From positions 28,255 through 92,254 of the forward strand of contig NZ_CALXSK010000008.1 in the NCBI RefSeq assembly GCF_944391105.1: a stretch of DNA of 64,000 bases. Direction: 5' to 3'. This stretch comes from an uncultured Victivallis sp. GTDB taxonomy: Bacteria > Verrucomicrobiota > Lentisphaeria > Victivallales > Victivallaceae. Of this stretch, positions 28,174 to 37,405 are shown piece by piece. How positions within the stretch are numbered: the first letter of the stretch is position 1; every line of letters starts with the position of its first letter. A program made the position numbers and the translations under genes. Below the pieces are notes generated by a model. It saw only the letters and a list, made by a program, of their open reading frames with translations, was not told the origin of the DNA and ran no database searches.

Positions 28174-29889
28174 ATGTTGAAAAAGCTGAATTGGATCTCC
28201 GGAATCTCCCTGCTTGCCGCCTGGGGCGCGGCTGGTCTGGATGTGCCCGCCGTTCCGGCAGAAGTCGGAGCCGAGATGCCGTTCGTCACCTGCCTGGCTG
28301 CGGACGCCGATCACAACGGAACTCTGCTGCGGTCGGTGACGCGTGGCGATATCGCCACTGAGGCGGTCACGCGCCGCGCGGTTCGTCTGGAACGCGCGGG
28401 AGAGCACATCCGCTTCCGTGCTCCGAAACCGTTCAATGCGATCGTTGTGCGCTACTGTATTTCGGATGCGCCGCGGGGCGGGGGCATTGACGCGTCACTG
28501 ACCGTTGCGGCCGACGGCAAACCGGCGGCGAAGCTGCCGCTTCATTCGCGCTACACCTGGCTCTATGCCGATTCCGACGGAGGGTTGGCGGAGGATCCGG
28601 CGACAGCCGGAAAACCCGGCGGGTTTGCGCGCAATTTCTTTGATGAGGCGCGGATGCTCTTCGACCGCGAATTCCCTGCGGGCACGGTACTGACGCTTCA
28701 GAAGGCGACGGGGGACGACGCGGCTTTTTATGTGATTGATCTGGTCGATTTTGAACTGGTTCCGCCAGAAATCCCATGTCCGGCGGATGCGCTCGCCATA
28801 ACGGATTTCGGCGCTGTCGCCGATGATGACAAGGATGATACGGCCGCTTTGCGCAAATGTGTGGAAGAAGCGAGGAAACAGAAGAAAAAGGTTTACATCC
28901 CCCGCGGCGTATTCCGGCAGGATGGCCTTCTGGATCTGGACGGCGTCACGGTCTGCGGCGCGGGCATGTGGTACACGACGATCACAACCCACGCGCTGCC
29001 GCCGCCGAATGGCCCCTGGAGCGGCAATCTGGGATTTGCTCTGGCCGGCCGGGAGATCGAAATCCGGGATCTGCACATCATCGGGCAGAGCCGGACGCGC
29101 AACCGTCCGTTCCAGCGCGGAGTGATCGGTTCCGGGGAGAAATTCAAAATCGAACGGCTCTGGATCGAACGCTGCGGCGTCGGCATCTGGATCGGAGAGT
29201 GCCGGGACGGCGTGATTCGCGACTGCCGATTCCGCAACAACAAAGCCGACGGAATCAACGTCAACAACAACTCCCATCGCGTGGTGATAGAGAACTGCCA
29301 TGCGCGCGGCAACGGTGATGATTCATTCGCTGCGTTCTCCAATTCCGACAAGGGGGGCGGTCTGACCGGTGGAAACAGCGACATCCTTTTCCGGCGCAAC
29401 ACCTCCGAATCGAACTGGTGGGGGAACGGCATCGGCTTGTACGGCGGAAAAAACATCGTTGCGGAAGCAAATCTTGTCCGGGCGGCGCATCCCGTTGCCG
29501 GAATCCAGGTTTCGACCGGACACAGTGCCTGGCCGTTTGAGAGCGTCATGGTTCGGGACAACTGGATCGTCGACTGCGGCGGCGTGAACTGGAGACAGCA
29601 GTTCGGGTCGATCTGGGTTCATTCGCCCGGCACGCCGATTGAAGGGGCGGTCTTCGAACGGAACACCGTTCTCAACGGCCAGAACGACGCTGTGAAACTT
29701 CAGGGTGGAAACACGATTTCGCTTCTGCTCAAGGACAACCGGGTTTTCGGAACCACCGGGGACGGCGTTCGGATTCTGGGCAATGTCCGCGGACGCGTCA
29801 TGCTGGACGGCAACCATTTTCAATCGATCGGCGGCCGCGAGCTGCGGAACGATGCCGGGAAGGCGGTTCAGCTCGTCGAGAAGAAGTGA
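28174..29889 (+). CDS. Secreted right-handed beta-helix protein, polysaccharide lyase/glucanase-like
   Basis: A 571-residue exported protein. After a signal peptide (ends near GAAGLD) comes a beta-sandwich of about 180 residues, then I-T-D-F-G-A-V-A-D-D-D-K-D-D-T-A-A-L near 210, the standard opening of the pectate-lyase-3 type beta helix. Many helix rungs follow (IRDCRFRNNKADGINVNNN, VVIENCHARGNGDDSFAAF). The G-D-D motif and the overall domain order recall GH87 alpha-1,3-glucanases, but this is not certain. It has a strong GGAAGGAGGA ribosome site and lies 38 bases after the HD gene. Expected role: cleavage of an external polysaccharide. Confidence 0.7.
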   Translation: MLKKLNWISGISLLAAWGAAGLDVPAVPAEVGAEMPFVTCLAADADHNGTLLRSVTRGDIATEAVTRRAVRLERAGEHIRFRAPKPFNAIVVRYCISDAPRGGGIDASLTVAADGKPAAKLPLHSRYTWLYADSDGGLAEDPATAGKPGGFARNFFDEARMLFDREFPAGTVLTLQKATGDDAAFYVIDLVDFELVPPEIPCPADALAITDFGAVADDDKDDTAALRKCVEEARKQKKKVYIPRGVFRQDGLLDLDGVTVCGAGMWYTTITTHALPPPNGPWSGNLGFALAGREIEIRDLHIIGQSRTRNRPFQRGVIGSGEKFKIERLWIERCGVGIWIGECRDGVIRDCRFRNNKADGINVNNNSHRVVIENCHARGNGDDSFAAFSNSDKGGGLTGGNSDILFRRNTSESNWWGNGIGLYGGKNIVAEANLVRAAHPVAGIQVSTGHSAWPFESVMVRDNWIVDCGGVNWRQQFGSIWVHSPGTPIEGAVFERNTVLNGQNDAVKLQGGNTISLLLKDNRVFGTTGDGVRILGNVRGRVMLDGNHFQSIGGRELRNDAGKAVQLVEKK

Positions 29890-29911
29890 CCGTAATCGGA
29901 AAAATATAAAA

Positions 29912-29935
29912 CGACGCCGGATCACTCCGGCGTCG
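29912..29935 (-). terminator. Intrinsic terminator between convergent genes
   Basis: Arms CGACGCCGG and CCGGCGTCG, nine perfect pairs with a six-base loop. The T-rich tract follows on the minus strand (TTTTATATTTTT), so it mainly ends the calcium ATPase gene. Confidence 0.8.
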
Positions 29936-29956
29936 CAACGATGATGACCATGCGCG

Positions 29957-32860
29957 TCAGGCCCGGCGGATCAGCCGGTAAAGTTCTCTCCCCCAGAGGA
30001 TCAAACTCGTCAGGACGATGATTGCGACCCATTCGAGGATCGAGAGCGGCGTCGTTCGGAAGACCCGCCCGCCGAACTGCACCATGATGATCTGCCCGAC
30101 CAGAATTCCGGCGGCGATCATTGCGAAGGCGCGGTTCCCGAGCAGATGACGGAAGATCGACTCCCCGGTTCCAAAGCACTTCGCATTGAAGAGATTCCAG
30201 AACTGCAGCATCACGAATACGCAGAAGAAGATCGTGAGCTCATGGTTGTTTGCCGCGGAATTTTCTTCCAGCCCGAGATTCCGGATATGGATGAGCAATC
30301 CGACCAGCGCCGCGAGAAAGACCACCGCGCCGCAGGCGATCCCGCGCCACATCGCCGGTGTGACGATGAACGCACTGTTTTTGCGCGGCGGCAGATTCAT
30401 GACCTTCGGATCGGGCGGTTCGGTCGCGAGAGCAAGCGCCGCAAAGGTATCCATGATGAGGTTGACCCAGAGCATCTGAATGACAGTGAGCGGCAGATCG
30501 ATGCCGATGAAGGGACCCGCCATTGCAATGGTCAGCGCCACAACGTTCACTGTAAGCTGGAAGAGCAGGAACCGCTGGATGTTACGGTAGAGCGAACGTC
30601 CCCACATGACCGCGTTCACGATGCTGCCGAACGAATCGTCGAGCAGGATGATGTCCGCCGCCTCCTTGGCGACGGAAGTGCCGGTTTTACCCATGGCGAT
30701 GCCGACATCGGCACAGTTCAGCGCGGGAGCGTCGTTTGTGCCGTCACCCGTGACGGCGACGACCTCGCCGCAGCTCTTCAGCGCACGGACGAGCTTGAGC
30801 TTGTCGTTCGGCCTGGCCCGTGCCATGATCCGCAGTTTGCAGGCGGCTGCAACCGCCTCTTCATCGGAGAGCGCGGCGAACTGGGCTCCCGTCAGAATGG
30901 TTCCTTCCGCGGGCGTCTCCTCATCCCAGAGGTGGATCTGGCGGCCGATTTCGCGGGCGGTCTCCGGATTGTCGCCCGTGACCATTTTGACCTGGATTCC
31001 GGCGCGGTAGCAACGGGCGATCGCATCGGGAACGTCGGGGCGGACCGGGTCGGCGATCGCCGTGAATCCCAGCCATGTAAGCTCTTTGGCCACGTCGGCG
31101 AGTTCGTCGGATTCTCCCGGGTTCTCGCAGAAGGCGAATCCGAGGGTACGCATGCCGCGAGCCTGCCAGGTTTTCAGTTCGGCGAGCTGTTTGCGCTTGA
31201 GTTCGTCGGTCAGCGGAACGGTCCCTTCTGCCGTTTCGCAGCTCGAACAGAGATTCAGCAGAATTTCCGGAGCTCCCTTCGCGAGCAACAGGTGTTTCCC
31301 ATCCGGTGATATCCCGCTGGTGGCCATGAACTTGCGTTCGGTCGTAAAGGTCCACTGGCGGGTGATGGAAAACGAAGAGCGGATCGTTTCATAATTGATT
31401 TTCTGCGCATCGAGCCAGAGCAGCAGCGCTCCCTCCGTCGGATTCCCGATCGGCTGCGGATCTGCGGGGTCGACGCGGGAGAGGTTTGCGGTCGAGTTCC
31501 CGGCGATGCAGAGCGCGAGGAATTTGAGTTCCTCCGGACTCCGCCCGAGGCGGGGAAACGATGCCTCCTGCACGCGCATCCGGTTCATGGTCAGCGTTCC
31601 GGTCTTGTCGGTGCAGATGACGGTCGCCGCGCCGATGGTTTCGCACGCGTGCATCTTGCGCACGAGGTTGTTGGCGGCAGTCATCCGGCGCATGGAGTAG
31701 GCGAGGCTCAACGTGACGCTCATCGCGAGTCCCTCCGGAACCGCGACGACGATGAGCGTTACGGCGATCATGAAAAACGTGATGAATTTCGGAAGCGCCT
31801 CCGGAGCAATCCATTCGCGGACCGTGTCGGGCAGCGTGCCGGTCATTGCCATGATTCCGAGTCCCGCTCCGGCGATGACAGCCCCCGCGACAATGAAGAG
31901 GATCCAGCTCAAAAATCCTTTGCTGCGCAGAAACTTCGGAAGCGGCGAACGTCCCTTGACGAGTTCCACCGCGTCACAGATGACCGGCAGCCACACCTGG
32001 GTCAGCGCCACAAGGATGCCGATCATCAGAATCCCAGAAACGGTCCATTGCGCGGCGTTCTGAACGAGTTTTTTCGCGAAGATTCCCTCGGTGACAAGCG
32101 CGATGAACGTGATTGCCGCAATCGTGAATCCGACCACGCCGATGAGCTTGCCCAGTTTGGAGAGCTGGCGATTCAGCGGAGTTTCGGTATCGCTTTTTTC
32201 GGCGGCCGCGACTGCGGTACGGCCGATTTCCGTATTGGCACCGACGGCGGTGATTTCGAGGTAGCCGTAGCCGTCGACGGCGGTGGTTCCCCGAAGAACC
32301 AGCGTGGCAGGATAGGTTTCCTCCGGATGGTCGTCGCGGGCAGCCTCCTCCTCGGTCATTTTGACGACCGGATCGGATTCCCCGGTCAGCCTGGACTGGT
32401 CGATCTGCAGATTGACCGCTTCGAGCACCTTGCCGTCGGCGGGGGCCTCTTCTCCATTTTCGAGGAAGAGAATGTCTCCGACAACGAGTTCCCGCTTCGG
32501 AATCTGGCGGAACTCTCCGTCACGGATGACCTTGACCGGCGTATCGTCATTGATTTTGTTCAGGATGTCGAACTCCTTCTCCGCCCGGAATTCGTTCAGG
32601 AACGAGAGGCCGGTTGCGAGCAGTACGGCGATGATGATTCCGGCTCCTTCGACCCATCCGCCCGTCACCATCGAAATGACCGCGGCGATGATGAGGATTC
32701 GGATGACCGGATCATCGAATTTGGCGAGAAACTGCCGATACCATGGGTCCCGCTCCGGCGGGGCCATCAGGTTTTCGCCGTGTTCACGGCGGCTTGCTTC
32801 CACTTCAGCGGCGGAGAGTCCGCGATAGCGGACAGTGCCGCGATTGTTGTTTTCGTCCAT
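29957..32860 (-). CDS. P-type calcium-transporting ATPase with expanded M3-M4 region
   Basis: A 967-residue P2-type cation pump. Phosphorylation site is Asp418 in C-T-D-K-T-G-T-L-T. The actuator loop has L-T-G-E-S-D-P-V (159), helix M4 carries A-V-P-E-G-L (about 375), and the hinge has T-G-D-G-T-N-D-A-P-A-L. The PEGL site and C-terminal helices point to Ca2+, of the PMCA-type (IIB) group. Unusually, an insertion of about 70-80 residues lies between M3 and M4, with two additional hydrophobic segments at about 274-298 and 316-340. The start at 32860 follows CTGGAG; an in-frame extension of 20 residues upstream is AT-rich, unlike the gene, and is rejected. Confidence 0.88.
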   Translation of the reverse strand: MDENNNRGTVRYRGLSAAEVEASRREHGENLMAPPERDPWYRQFLAKFDDPVIRILIIAAVISMVTGGWVEGAGIIIAVLLATGLSFLNEFRAEKEFDILNKINDDTPVKVIRDGEFRQIPKRELVVGDILFLENGEEAPADGKVLEAVNLQIDQSRLTGESDPVVKMTEEEAARDDHPEETYPATLVLRGTTAVDGYGYLEITAVGANTEIGRTAVAAAEKSDTETPLNRQLSKLGKLIGVVGFTIAAITFIALVTEGIFAKKLVQNAAQWTVSGILMIGILVALTQVWLPVICDAVELVKGRSPLPKFLRSKGFLSWILFIVAGAVIAGAGLGIMAMTGTLPDTVREWIAPEALPKFITFFMIAVTLIVVAVPEGLAMSVTLSLAYSMRRMTAANNLVRKMHACETIGAATVICTDKTGTLTMNRMRVQEASFPRLGRSPEELKFLALCIAGNSTANLSRVDPADPQPIGNPTEGALLLWLDAQKINYETIRSSFSITRQWTFTTERKFMATSGISPDGKHLLLAKGAPEILLNLCSSCETAEGTVPLTDELKRKQLAELKTWQARGMRTLGFAFCENPGESDELADVAKELTWLGFTAIADPVRPDVPDAIARCYRAGIQVKMVTGDNPETAREIGRQIHLWDEETPAEGTILTGAQFAALSDEEAVAAACKLRIMARARPNDKLKLVRALKSCGEVVAVTGDGTNDAPALNCADVGIAMGKTGTSVAKEAADIILLDDSFGSIVNAVMWGRSLYRNIQRFLLFQLTVNVVALTIAMAGPFIGIDLPLTVIQMLWVNLIMDTFAALALATEPPDPKVMNLPPRKNSAFIVTPAMWRGIACGAVVFLAALVGLLIHIRNLGLEENSAANNHELTIFFCVFVMLQFWNLFNAKCFGTGESIFRHLLGNRAFAMIAAGILVGQIIMVQFGGRVFRTTPLSILEWVAIIVLTSLILWGRELYRLIRRA

Positions 32861-32961
32861 AGTACTCCAGAATGATGAAAGTTGCCCGTTAATGTTTATT
32901 TTTAATAAAAATACATCCATCCGTTTTTTTATCCAGAGCGAAACGAAAAATTAACGCAATT

Positions 32962-34314
32962 TTAATAATTGTCCGCCCGATTACGCCATTTCCCCCTTTT
33001 ATAATAAGCCGCTCCGATTACTGCTGGAGGGAGAGTTGAGAGTGCCATCCCCCAGCAAATTCCGGAGAATCCCATTTCGAGATGTGTACCAAAAAACCAA
33101 CAGAGCGGCAACCGGAGCAGGAGTGCTTCGAGCATGGCATTAAACAGGGCCAGGGAGGGGGCTCCTGTTCCGGTTGCAAAAGCGTCGCAAGTGTACATGA
33201 CGGCATAGGCCACTCCACTCCAGGAAGAGAAGATTCGCAGATAAAGTACGCCGGATCGGATCACTTCCGGATCAGAGTCGAAATATCCGATGAGCGGTTC
33301 CGCAAAAAGCTGAATCATCAGGACCGCGCTTCCTGTTGCCGCTAGACTGAGTAAGATTCCGTTGCGGATTGTTGCCGCAGTCCGTGCAACTTTTCCGGCG
33401 CCCAGGTTCTGAGCGGCCATAGCGGTGACGGCTTGGCCGACCGCCCAGCATGGCATCCCGGCCAGCGTGCTGATTTTGAGGCCGATCCCGGCAGCGGCCG
33501 CCGCGGTTACGCCGTACTGATTGAACATTCCTCCCACCAGCAGGAATGCGATATTGATTACGACAAGTTGCAGCATCGATGGAATGCCTACTTTCAAAAT
33601 TTCGACCGTTTGTCTCGGGTTCGGAAGAAAGTTTTGAAGACGATATCCTGCAAAAAATCCCTGTTTTTTCAGAAAGGCCAAAGCGATCAGCAGAGCGCTC
33701 CCCTGTGCAGTTACCGTGGCTTGTGCAGCACCCGCGGTTCCCATTTTCATGATTCCGACGAGAAGTAAGTCGAGAATGATATTGATTCCCGTGGCGATAG
33801 AGATGAATATCAGCGGTCGCTGCGAGTCGCCGAATCCACGCAGCAGTGCTCCAATCGCATTGTATCCGAATACGAAAATCGTTCCGAAACTTTGTATCTT
33901 AATGTAATTGCACGCTTCGTCAAGAGCTTCCGGCGGAACAGCCAGCTGGAGGAACAAATGCCTGCTCAGGGTGTAACTGCATAATGATACGGGAAGCGCC
34001 GCAAGAACCATTACTGTGAAGAGAGTTCCAACAATATCGCGTTCGGCTCGTGTGTTGCCCGCACCGCGAAATTTGGCAGCCAATACGGTTCCGCCAACAG
34101 CGATGCCAATGCCAATGCTGGTGACAATGAAACAGAGTGTAGAGGCATTACTGACTGCCGCAACTCCTGCACTTCCAACAAAGCGGCCGACAATTACCAT
34201 GTCGGCGATGTTGTAACAGGCTTGAAGAAGATTGGAGAAAAATAACGGAAGCGCAAAGCGGACCAGCAGGGTGTGAACCGCTCCGCGGGTGAGATTATAT
34301 TCTGATTGTTTCAT
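32962..34314 (-). CDS. MATE-family multidrug/solute exporter
   Basis: A 450-residue membrane protein with about 12 helices and the MATE pattern: N-terminal LTRGAVHTLLVRFALPLFFS, Y-N-I-A-D-M-V-I-V-G-R-F-V-G near residue 35, and the repeated half beginning near 235 (I-P-S-M-L-Q). It would export cationic compounds with Na+ or H+. Codon use is more AT-rich than in the neighbours, which hints at later acquisition. The ribosome site is weak. It lies 100 bases upstream of the calcium pump on the same strand but the two are probably separate units. Confidence 0.85.
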   Translation of the reverse strand: MKQSEYNLTRGAVHTLLVRFALPLFFSNLLQACYNIADMVIVGRFVGSAGVAAVSNASTLCFIVTSIGIGIAVGGTVLAAKFRGAGNTRAERDIVGTLFTVMVLAALPVSLCSYTLSRHLFLQLAVPPEALDEACNYIKIQSFGTIFVFGYNAIGALLRGFGDSQRPLIFISIATGINIILDLLLVGIMKMGTAGAAQATVTAQGSALLIALAFLKKQGFFAGYRLQNFLPNPRQTVEILKVGIPSMLQLVVINIAFLLVGGMFNQYGVTAAAAAGIGLKISTLAGMPCWAVGQAVTAMAAQNLGAGKVARTAATIRNGILLSLAATGSAVLMIQLFAEPLIGYFDSDPEVIRSGVLYLRIFSSWSGVAYAVMYTCDAFATGTGAPSLALFNAMLEALLLRLPLCWFFGTHLEMGFSGICWGMALSTLPPAVIGAAYYKRGKWRNRADNY

Positions 34315-34749
34315 GAGTTTGACTTGCTGGTTTCTGATCTAAAGTGAGGACACAACCCATTGTCCGCGGCTTTGGGCAGAAACCAACACGGCTGCAGCAC
34401 ATGTGTGAAGCGCAACAGCCTGCCGATGATTGAAAAATCAGATTCTCCACGCCCCGGACAACGTCACATCGCATTCATTGCCGGAGCCTGCTTCAATACA
34501 GAATTTTCCCAATGTGAGATCAAACATGATTTCTTCCTTGAACTATTTGAAAAATATATACTGGAATAAAACCTTTGTCAAGCTTGCTGGGTTTTCAATT
34601 TTTCCTGATGTTTGCTTCGATATCGACCAGACGACGATCTTTTTGCTGAAAAATCCATACTTTCCCTTCAATCATCCATTCGAAAACGGGAGAAAACCGT
34701 GTATCTTTAGTGCGTAAACCATTTTAACGCCGAAATGGAGGCATGCATC
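34315..34749. other. Intergenic region without a supported gene
   Basis: About 435 bases between the divergent MATE and nagB genes, lower in GC than the surroundings. Two small open frames here (34360-34569 and 34430-34717) overlap each other in different frames, lack ribosome sites and show no recognisable protein; both are taken as chance. The region must hold the promoters of the two flanking genes. Confidence 0.5.
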
Positions 34750-35535
34750 ATGGAAGTCATCATTCGTCCGACGACGGCGGAGGCCGTCAATCTCACTGCA
34801 AAACTCATTGCCGAAGCGATTCGCCGCAAGCCGTTTCTCAAGCTCGGACTCGCAACCGGTGCCACGATGGAGGCGGTCTACGCTGATCTCGCCGCCATGA
34901 ACAAGGCCGGAGAAGTCGATTTCTCCCGCGTTGTCACCTTCAACCTCGACGAGTATATCGGGCTTCCGCCGGAAGATCCGAACTCCTACCGTTACTACAT
35001 GAACAAGCATCTCTTCAGCAAGATCAACATCGATATGCGCAATACGAACCTGCCGAACGGACTTGCCGAGGATGAGGTGGAAGAGGGCCTTCGCTACGAG
35101 GCGGCGATCGAGGACGCCGGCGGCATCGACCTTCAGCTGCTCGGCATCGGCAATGACGGGCACATCGGCTTCAATGAACCGATCTCCTCGCTGGCGAGCC
35201 GCACCCGCGCCAAAGCGCTGACTCCTGCGACTTACGCGCAGAATTCCGTCTACTTCAATCCCCCCGAATCGATGCCGAAACGCGCATTCACGATGGGAGT
35301 CGGCACGATTCTCGACGCCGCACGCGTCGTCATGCTGATCACCGGCGCGAAAAAGGCCGGCATCGCGGCGAAGGCGATCGAGGGGCCGGTCACGTCGATG
35401 GTCACCGGCAGTGCGCTCCAGATGCATCCGAACGCGGTTGTGATTCTCGATGAGGCGGCCGCTTCGCAGCTGACCCAGACCGATTACTACAACTGGGTAT
35501 TCGCGAATGAGCCGGAGTGGGAACCCTACCGGTAA
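34750..35535 (+). CDS. nagB: Glucosamine-6-phosphate deaminase
   Basis: A 261-residue enzyme that converts glucosamine 6-phosphate to fructose 6-phosphate and ammonia. The signature L-G-I-G-N-D-G-H-I-G-F-N-E-P is complete near residue 133, and G-L-A-T-G-A-T-M and F-N-L-D-E-Y contain the phosphate- and base-catalysis residues. ATG 34750 is used because GGAGG ends 8 bases before it; the upstream ATG at 34735 overlaps that ribosome site. A ROK-like protein follows 25 bases later, suggesting an amino-sugar catabolic unit. Confidence 0.93.
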   Translation: MEVIIRPTTAEAVNLTAKLIAEAIRRKPFLKLGLATGATMEAVYADLAAMNKAGEVDFSRVVTFNLDEYIGLPPEDPNSYRYYMNKHLFSKINIDMRNTNLPNGLAEDEVEEGLRYEAAIEDAGGIDLQLLGIGNDGHIGFNEPISSLASRTRAKALTPATYAQNSVYFNPPESMPKRAFTMGVGTILDAARVVMLITGAKKAGIAAKAIEGPVTSMVTGSALQMHPNAVVILDEAAASQLTQTDYYNWVFANEPEWEPYR

Positions 35536-35560
35536 TCCGGCAGCACGGCAAGGAGCAATC

Positions 35561-36949
35561 ATGACGATTCAAGTTGCAATGAAGTGCGTTCCGGAGCTCG
35601 ATCCGGAATTCGTCCCGGCGGCTTTGTGGAACCGGGAATATGCGAAACTCGCGGCCGCCGATCCCGGGAAGCGGAACCTCGCGCTCTGCGTCGAGCGCGC
35701 CAACGGATGCGTCTCGCGGCTTGACACCGTAGTGTTGTCCGATTCGGAAGCGAACCGCCCGCTGACGCTGCGTTACGTCGAGCGGATCGTCAAGTTCCTG
35801 CTCTGGGCGCGCGGCGGCTGGAAGCTGACCGTGGCCGGGGCGCCGGAACTGGTTCCCGCTCTGGCGGAGATCTATTCGCCGGAGGGCGCGCGCAAGTTCG
35901 ACTACGCCGTGATCGGCAAAAAAATCTACGATCACCCGTTCACCGTCACGGGATGCGCCTATGAGGCAGCTCCCGCAGCAAAGGAGATCGGGTTGAAGCT
36001 CGGCGGCCATTTCGACGGCTGCCGGATCGGATTCGACCTCGGCGGCTCCGACCGCAAATGTGCGGCGGTGATTGATGGGAAAACCGTTCACAGCGAAGAA
36101 GTTGTCTGGGATCCTTATTTTCAGAGCGACATCAACTACCACATTGAGGGAATTGTCGACTCGCTGAAGCGCGCGGCTGCAAAACTGCCGCGCATCGACT
36201 CGATCGGCGGCAGCGCGGCCGGGGTTTACGTGGACAACCAGCCGCGCATTGCGTCGCTGTTCCGCGGGATTCCGGAGGAGCAGTTCGAGTCGCGTGTGCG
36301 TCCGGTGTTCCTCGAGATCGCAAAACAGTTTCCGGGAATCCCGTTCGTCGTGTTGAACGACGGCGAAGTTACAGCTCTCGCCGGAGCGATCAGCATCGGC
36401 AAAAACGCGCTGCTCGGACTCGCGATGGGGACGAGCGAAGCGGTCGGTTTCGTGACGCCGGAGGGAACGCTGACCGATCATCTGAATGAACTTGCATTCG
36501 CTCCGATCGATTACCGTGAACAGAATGCGCCGGTCGACGAATGGTCGGGCGACGCGGGCGTCGGAGCGCTCTATCTCTCGCAGCAGGCGGTGGGACGGCT
36601 CGCGAAACGGGCGGGATTCGACTTTCCGGCCGGGACGCCGCTTCCGGAGCAGCTCAAGCTTGTGCAGAAAGCGATGGAGAACGACGATGAGCGGGCCGCG
36701 AAAATCTACCGCACGATCGGCAGTTATCTCGGTTATGCAGTAGGGCATTATGCGATGTTCTATCCGATGGAGAATCTGCTGCTGCTCGGGCGGGTTTCGA
36801 GCGGGAAGGGCGGTTCGATCATTCTCGACGTTGCGCGTGATGTCCTTGCAAAGGAGTTCCCGGAGCTGAAGGTGGAGTTCCACATTCCTGACGAGGCGTT
36901 CAAACGCCATGGGCAGGCGGTGATCGCCGCCACGCTTCCGGAACTCTGA
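35561..36949 (+). CDS. ROK-like sugar kinase family protein without zinc motif
   Basis: A 462-residue member of the actin-like ATPase/sugar kinase fold. The phosphate-1 loop G-F-D-L-G-G-S-D-R-K near residue 155, the segment V-V-L-N-D-G-E-V-T-A-L-A near 267 and G-L-A-M-G-T-S-E-A near 290 place it close to ROK kinases. The ROK zinc motif C-x-C-G-x2-G-C is absent and an N-terminal extension of about 140 residues is present, so it is a divergent branch. Its position after nagB suggests phosphorylation of an amino sugar, but the extension could also make it a regulator. The start has an AAGGAG site. A terminator follows. Confidence 0.65.
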   Translation: MTIQVAMKCVPELDPEFVPAALWNREYAKLAAADPGKRNLALCVERANGCVSRLDTVVLSDSEANRPLTLRYVERIVKFLLWARGGWKLTVAGAPELVPALAEIYSPEGARKFDYAVIGKKIYDHPFTVTGCAYEAAPAAKEIGLKLGGHFDGCRIGFDLGGSDRKCAAVIDGKTVHSEEVVWDPYFQSDINYHIEGIVDSLKRAAAKLPRIDSIGGSAAGVYVDNQPRIASLFRGIPEEQFESRVRPVFLEIAKQFPGIPFVVLNDGEVTALAGAISIGKNALLGLAMGTSEAVGFVTPEGTLTDHLNELAFAPIDYREQNAPVDEWSGDAGVGALYLSQQAVGRLAKRAGFDFPAGTPLPEQLKLVQKAMENDDERAAKIYRTIGSYLGYAVGHYAMFYPMENLLLLGRVSSGKGGSIILDVARDVLAKEFPELKVEFHIPDEAFKRHGQAVIAATLPEL

Positions 36950-36974
36950 TCCGGGTTTCCGGCATTCTGCAGAA

Positions 36975-37015
36975 CGGAGCGGTCGCCCGGTGCGGCCGCT
37001 CCGAAATTTTATCTT
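36975..37015 (+). terminator. Intrinsic terminator after the nagB operon
   Basis: CGGAGCGG (36975-36982) pairs with CCGCTCCG (36996-37003), followed by AAATTTTATCTTTTT. Confidence 0.7.
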
Positions 37016-37193
37016 TTTGAACGGGGGATTTTTTCGTTTCGCGACTGCGTACGGTACGAGTCGCAATTCTTCGAACGTCAAGCGGACCGCCCCTTCTCAT
37101 GTCCGCCGGGCCGCTTCCCTGATTTCCGTGTTTCCTGTTTCACGCCGCCGATTTTTACGACATGGCGCAAGAGACGAATTTGAGGAGGAAAAG

Positions 37194-37269
37194 TGGTGGA
37201 TCCGGCCGGATTTGAACCGACGACCAAGAGATTATGAGTCACCTGCTCTGACCGCTGAGCTACGGATCC
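37194..37269 (-). tRNA. tRNA with CAT anticodon (Met or Ile2)
   Basis: A complete 76-base tRNA with encoded CCA. The acceptor stem GGATCCG pairs with CGGATCC, the D arm is GCTC/GAGC, the anticodon loop is CTCATAA and the T arm GTCGG/CCGGC. The anticodon stem has one T-T mismatch. CAT serves either elongator Met or, after lysidine modification, the AUA-reading Ile tRNA. The segment AGGYGACTCATAATC-x-CTTGGTC is close to Escherichia coli ileX, whereas the acceptor stem does not match either standard exactly, so identity is left open. Confidence 0.93.
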
Positions 37270-37405
37270 ACGGGGATTTCTCTTACTATAATTCCGGTTT
37301 GGCTTCTTCGCAAGTTCCCCCAGAAGGATTTTTTCGCTTTTCGCCCGCGACGGCTGGACTTTTGAACAACTGTGAAGTATGGTATGCCTGGAAACAGGAG
37401 GAGGT

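Noticed and set aside
34360..34717. Two small open frames upstream of nagB
   Set aside because: They overlap in different frames, lack ribosome sites and carry no recognisable motifs.
35402..37081. 559-codon minus-strand open frame over the nagB-ROK region
   Set aside because: Runs through the opposite strand of two recognisable genes and a terminator; composition is typical of antisense frames.
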